A program made the position numbers and the translations under genes. Of a stretch of 64,000 bases of DNA, positions 62,673 to 64,000 are shown piece by piece (the stretch's first letter is position 1; the number at the start of each line of letters is the position of its first letter). This stretch comes from Myxococcales bacterium (GTDB lineage: Bacteria; Myxococcota_A; Polyangia; Nannocystales; Nannocystaceae). The notes under the pieces were generated by a model that was not told the DNA's origin, did no database searches, and saw only the letters and a program-made list of their open reading frames with translations. The stretch is taken from assembly GCA_020633335.1 (NCBI GenBank), contig JACKDU010000003.1, forward strand, positions 248,001 to 312,000, given 5' to 3'.

Positions 62673-63928
62673 GGCGTGATGTCGCGCTTGAAGGAGCGGC
62701 CGGTGGCGAAGCTCATGAGGTCGGTGTAGCCGGCGTAGGGCCCGTAGGCGTAGAGGTTGCCGCCGTTGATCAGGGTGGCGCCGGCGGGTTGGGGGCAGCC
62801 GTCGAGGCAGGTCCAGTTGCCGCCCTCGTAGATGATCGGGCCGGGGACCGGGGGATCGACCATGTAGAAGACCTCGTCGTGGAGGACCTCGCCGAGCCCC
62901 TCGGGGTCGATGCCCTGCTCGGGGTCGAGGTAGGCGACGAAGCGGTCGCGGACGATGACCTCGGCGAATTGCTTGCCCTGGGGGACGGCGAGGAGCTCGG
63001 TCTCCCCCTGCCAGGTGCCGCCGAGGTAGGCGCCGTCGATCGACTGGCGGACGTAGGAGCGGCCGGCGTAGGGCTCGGCCTCGACGATCCGATCGGTGGC
63101 GGCGAGGCCGAGGTAGGTGCCGAGGAGGGTGTAGCCCATCCGCAGGCGGAAGGGGGGCTCGAAGGTCTCGCCGACGTAGGGCTCGGTGTCGAAGGGGAGC
63201 TGGCGCTCCCAGGTGTCGACGTGCATGACGATCTGCGGCCCCTCGACCCAGAGGATCCCGGTGGCGAAGGTCTCGGTCATGCAGTTGTTCGAGGTCTCGC
63301 GCCAGATGAAGTTGCCCTGGTCGTCGATCGTCAGCTCGGAGCTCCAGGGGGCGTTCAGGGTGTCCCACTGCAGGCCCCAGACGCCGATGAGGTCGATCTC
63401 CTGGATCCCGAATTCGGCGTCGCCGAAGCCGCCCGGGGGCGGGAAGGCCTCCTCGCCGCCGGTCGTGGTGTCGGTGTCGGTGCCGGTCCCGGTGTCCGTG
63501 CCGGTGCCGGTGTCGGTGCCGGTGCCGGTGCCGGTGCCGGTGTCCGTGTCCGTGCCGGTGCCGGTGCCCGTGCTCGTGTCGGTGTCCGTGCCGGTCGTCG
63601 GGTCGGTGTCCGTGCCGGTGCTGGTGGTCGCCGTCGTCGAGGTCGTGCTCGTCGTCGGATCGATCGTGTCGTAGGAGTCGTAGGAGTCGTAGTCGTAGTT
63701 TGAGTCGTAGTCGTAATTCGAATCGAGCGAGTCGTAGCTCGAGTCGTAGCCCGTGTCGGTCAGGGTCGGATCGCAGCCCGACGAGATGCAGGGATCACGC
63801 GTCGTCGAGCCCGACGACGTCCCCTCGGTGGCTGTGGCGGTGGCGGTGACGATGCTGACCGAGTCGTCGCCGCAGGCGATGACGACGAGGGCGGCGACAA
63901 GCGGGATCGCGCGGCGGGACGGGGACAT
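62660..63928 (-). CDS. Lipoprotein with Tyr/Asp and Thr/Asp/Gly repeat linker
   Basis: 422 residues. The lipobox VVIAC is at ~19. The linker (~45-175) has YDS repeats (NYDYDSNYDYDSYDSYD) then long (TG/TD)n repeats. The ~240-residue C-terminal domain is beta-rich with lipocalin-like strand pairs (LIGVWGLQWDTLNAPWSSELTI, GNFIWRETSNNC, LRMGYTLLGTYLGLAATD, YLGGTWQGETELLAV), suggesting ligand binding. It is exported and surface-anchored. Family is not identified. Its promoter lies in the last 70 bases of the window. Confidence 0.82.
   Translation of the reverse strand: MSPSRRAIPLVAALVVIACGDDSVSIVTATATATEGTSSGSTTRDPCISSGCDPTLTDTGYDSSYDSLDSNYDYDSNYDYDSYDSYDTIDPTTSTTSTTATTSTGTDTDPTTGTDTDTSTGTGTGTDTDTGTGTGTGTDTGTGTDTGTGTDTDTTTGGEEAFPPPGGFGDAEFGIQEIDLIGVWGLQWDTLNAPWSSELTIDDQGNFIWRETSNNCMTETFATGILWVEGPQIVMHVDTWERQLPFDTEPYVGETFEPPFRLRMGYTLLGTYLGLAATDRIVEAEPYAGRSYVRQSIDGAYLGGTWQGETELLAVPQGKQFAEVIVRDRFVAYLDPEQGIDPEGLGEVLHDEVFYMVDPPVPGPIIYEGGNWTCLDGCPQPAGATLINGGNLYAYGPYAGYTDLMSFATGRSFKRDITPSCP
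63455..63730 (-). repeat. Low-complexity coding repeats (TDTG and YDS)
   Basis: Repeats of GTGTCGGTGCCGGT on the plus strand (about 63455-63640) and of GTCGTAGGAGTCGTAG (63660-63730) encode the Thr/Asp/Gly and Tyr/Asp/Ser linkers of the lipoprotein. They are likely to vary in copy number between strains. Confidence 0.75.
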
Positions 63929-64000
63929 CAGGTCTCCTCAGGATCAAACCAAACCAGTCGAGTGTTCGGCGGGCCCGCGGGCAAGTCAAGGCGCCGCGCG
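63929..64000. other. Upstream region of the last lipoprotein gene, no gene
   Basis: No ORF is supported here. On the minus strand GAGGAGACC lies just before the ATG at 63928, a good ribosome-binding site, and the A-rich patch CAAACCAAACCAG (about 63944-63956) may be part of its promoter. Confidence 0.4.

Noticed and set aside
63455..63730. Repeat block considered as a CRISPR array
   Set aside because: Units are short, contiguous and in frame with a lipoprotein linker. There are no spacers of regular length and no cas genes.

Overview
The window is about 72% G+C by eye, gene-dense, and carries the hallmarks of a myxobacterium, most likely suborder Nannocystineae (Nannocystis, Plesiocystis or Enhygromyxa type; inference). 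The evidence is Hanks-type Ser/Thr kinases with transmembrane segments and large sensory tails, many lipoproteins whose lipobox is followed by long Ser/Gly/Thr/Asp-rich linkers, FG-GAP and IgGFc-binding-like surface proteins, a MYXO-CTERM-like C-terminal sorting tag, and several MoxR/von Willebrand A (VWA) modules. There is no rRNA, CRISPR array, integrase or recognisable insertion sequence.

Layout. 1-8616: tail of a gene with a very acidic C-terminus, a secreted HEAT-like protein, a kinase fused to a formylglycine-generating-enzyme-like domain, an alpha/beta hydrolase and three surface lipoproteins. 8787-15610 (minus): a four-gene MoxR - DUF58 - BatA-like - VWA/GATase-like operon linked by 4-nt start/stop overlaps. 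15825-17689: a secreted START-like protein, then an Rmf-like gene overlapping queF. 17762-22900: an IgGFc-binding-like lipoprotein followed by a decayed stretch (FG-GAP remnant and a kinase gene with at least six frameshifts). 22953-28085: SlyD-like FKBP, YqeY, enoyl-CoA hydratase family protein, lipoprotein and an ABC exporter pair. 28182-33383: trypsin-like protease lipoprotein, a 57-codon ORF, an FG-GAP lipoprotein and a second MoxR/VWA (CoxD/CoxE-like) pair. 33458-43842: L,D-transpeptidase, a lipoprotein, a MYXO-CTERM protease-like protein coupled to spermidine synthase, a large ABC-2-like membrane protein, a phosphohexomutase and a coupled carboxypeptidase-regulatory-like protein. 43959-48387: a tandem kinase-pseudokinase protein, an S24/S26-like peptidase, a small unknown gene preceded by a heptanucleotide repeat, a PTH2 peptidyl-tRNA hydrolase and an odd tRNA-like gene. 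48600-56345 (minus): a nine-gene Mrp/Mnh-type cation/proton antiporter operon with three different MrpA/D-like proton channels. 56534-64000: MutS2, an SppA peptidase fused to a barrel-like domain, a TerB-like protein and a Thr/Asp-repeat lipoprotein.

Themes. Much of the content is cell-surface and envelope biology: lipoproteins, VWA chaperone-like modules, envelope proteases, an L,D-transpeptidase and ion homeostasis. The strongest non-coding pattern is a set of short inverted repeats at gene ends. Imperfect to perfect CCTGTCC/GGGACAGG-type palindromes lie at six of the nine convergent gene junctions, and three perfect palindromes are centred exactly on a CTAG stop codon. Other items worth attention are the kinase-pseudokinase chain with no canonical start codon, the tRNA-like gene whose anticodon loop cannot be folded to seven nucleotides, five tandem heptanucleotide repeats in a 5' leader, the Rmf-queF overlap and the barrel-SppA fusion.
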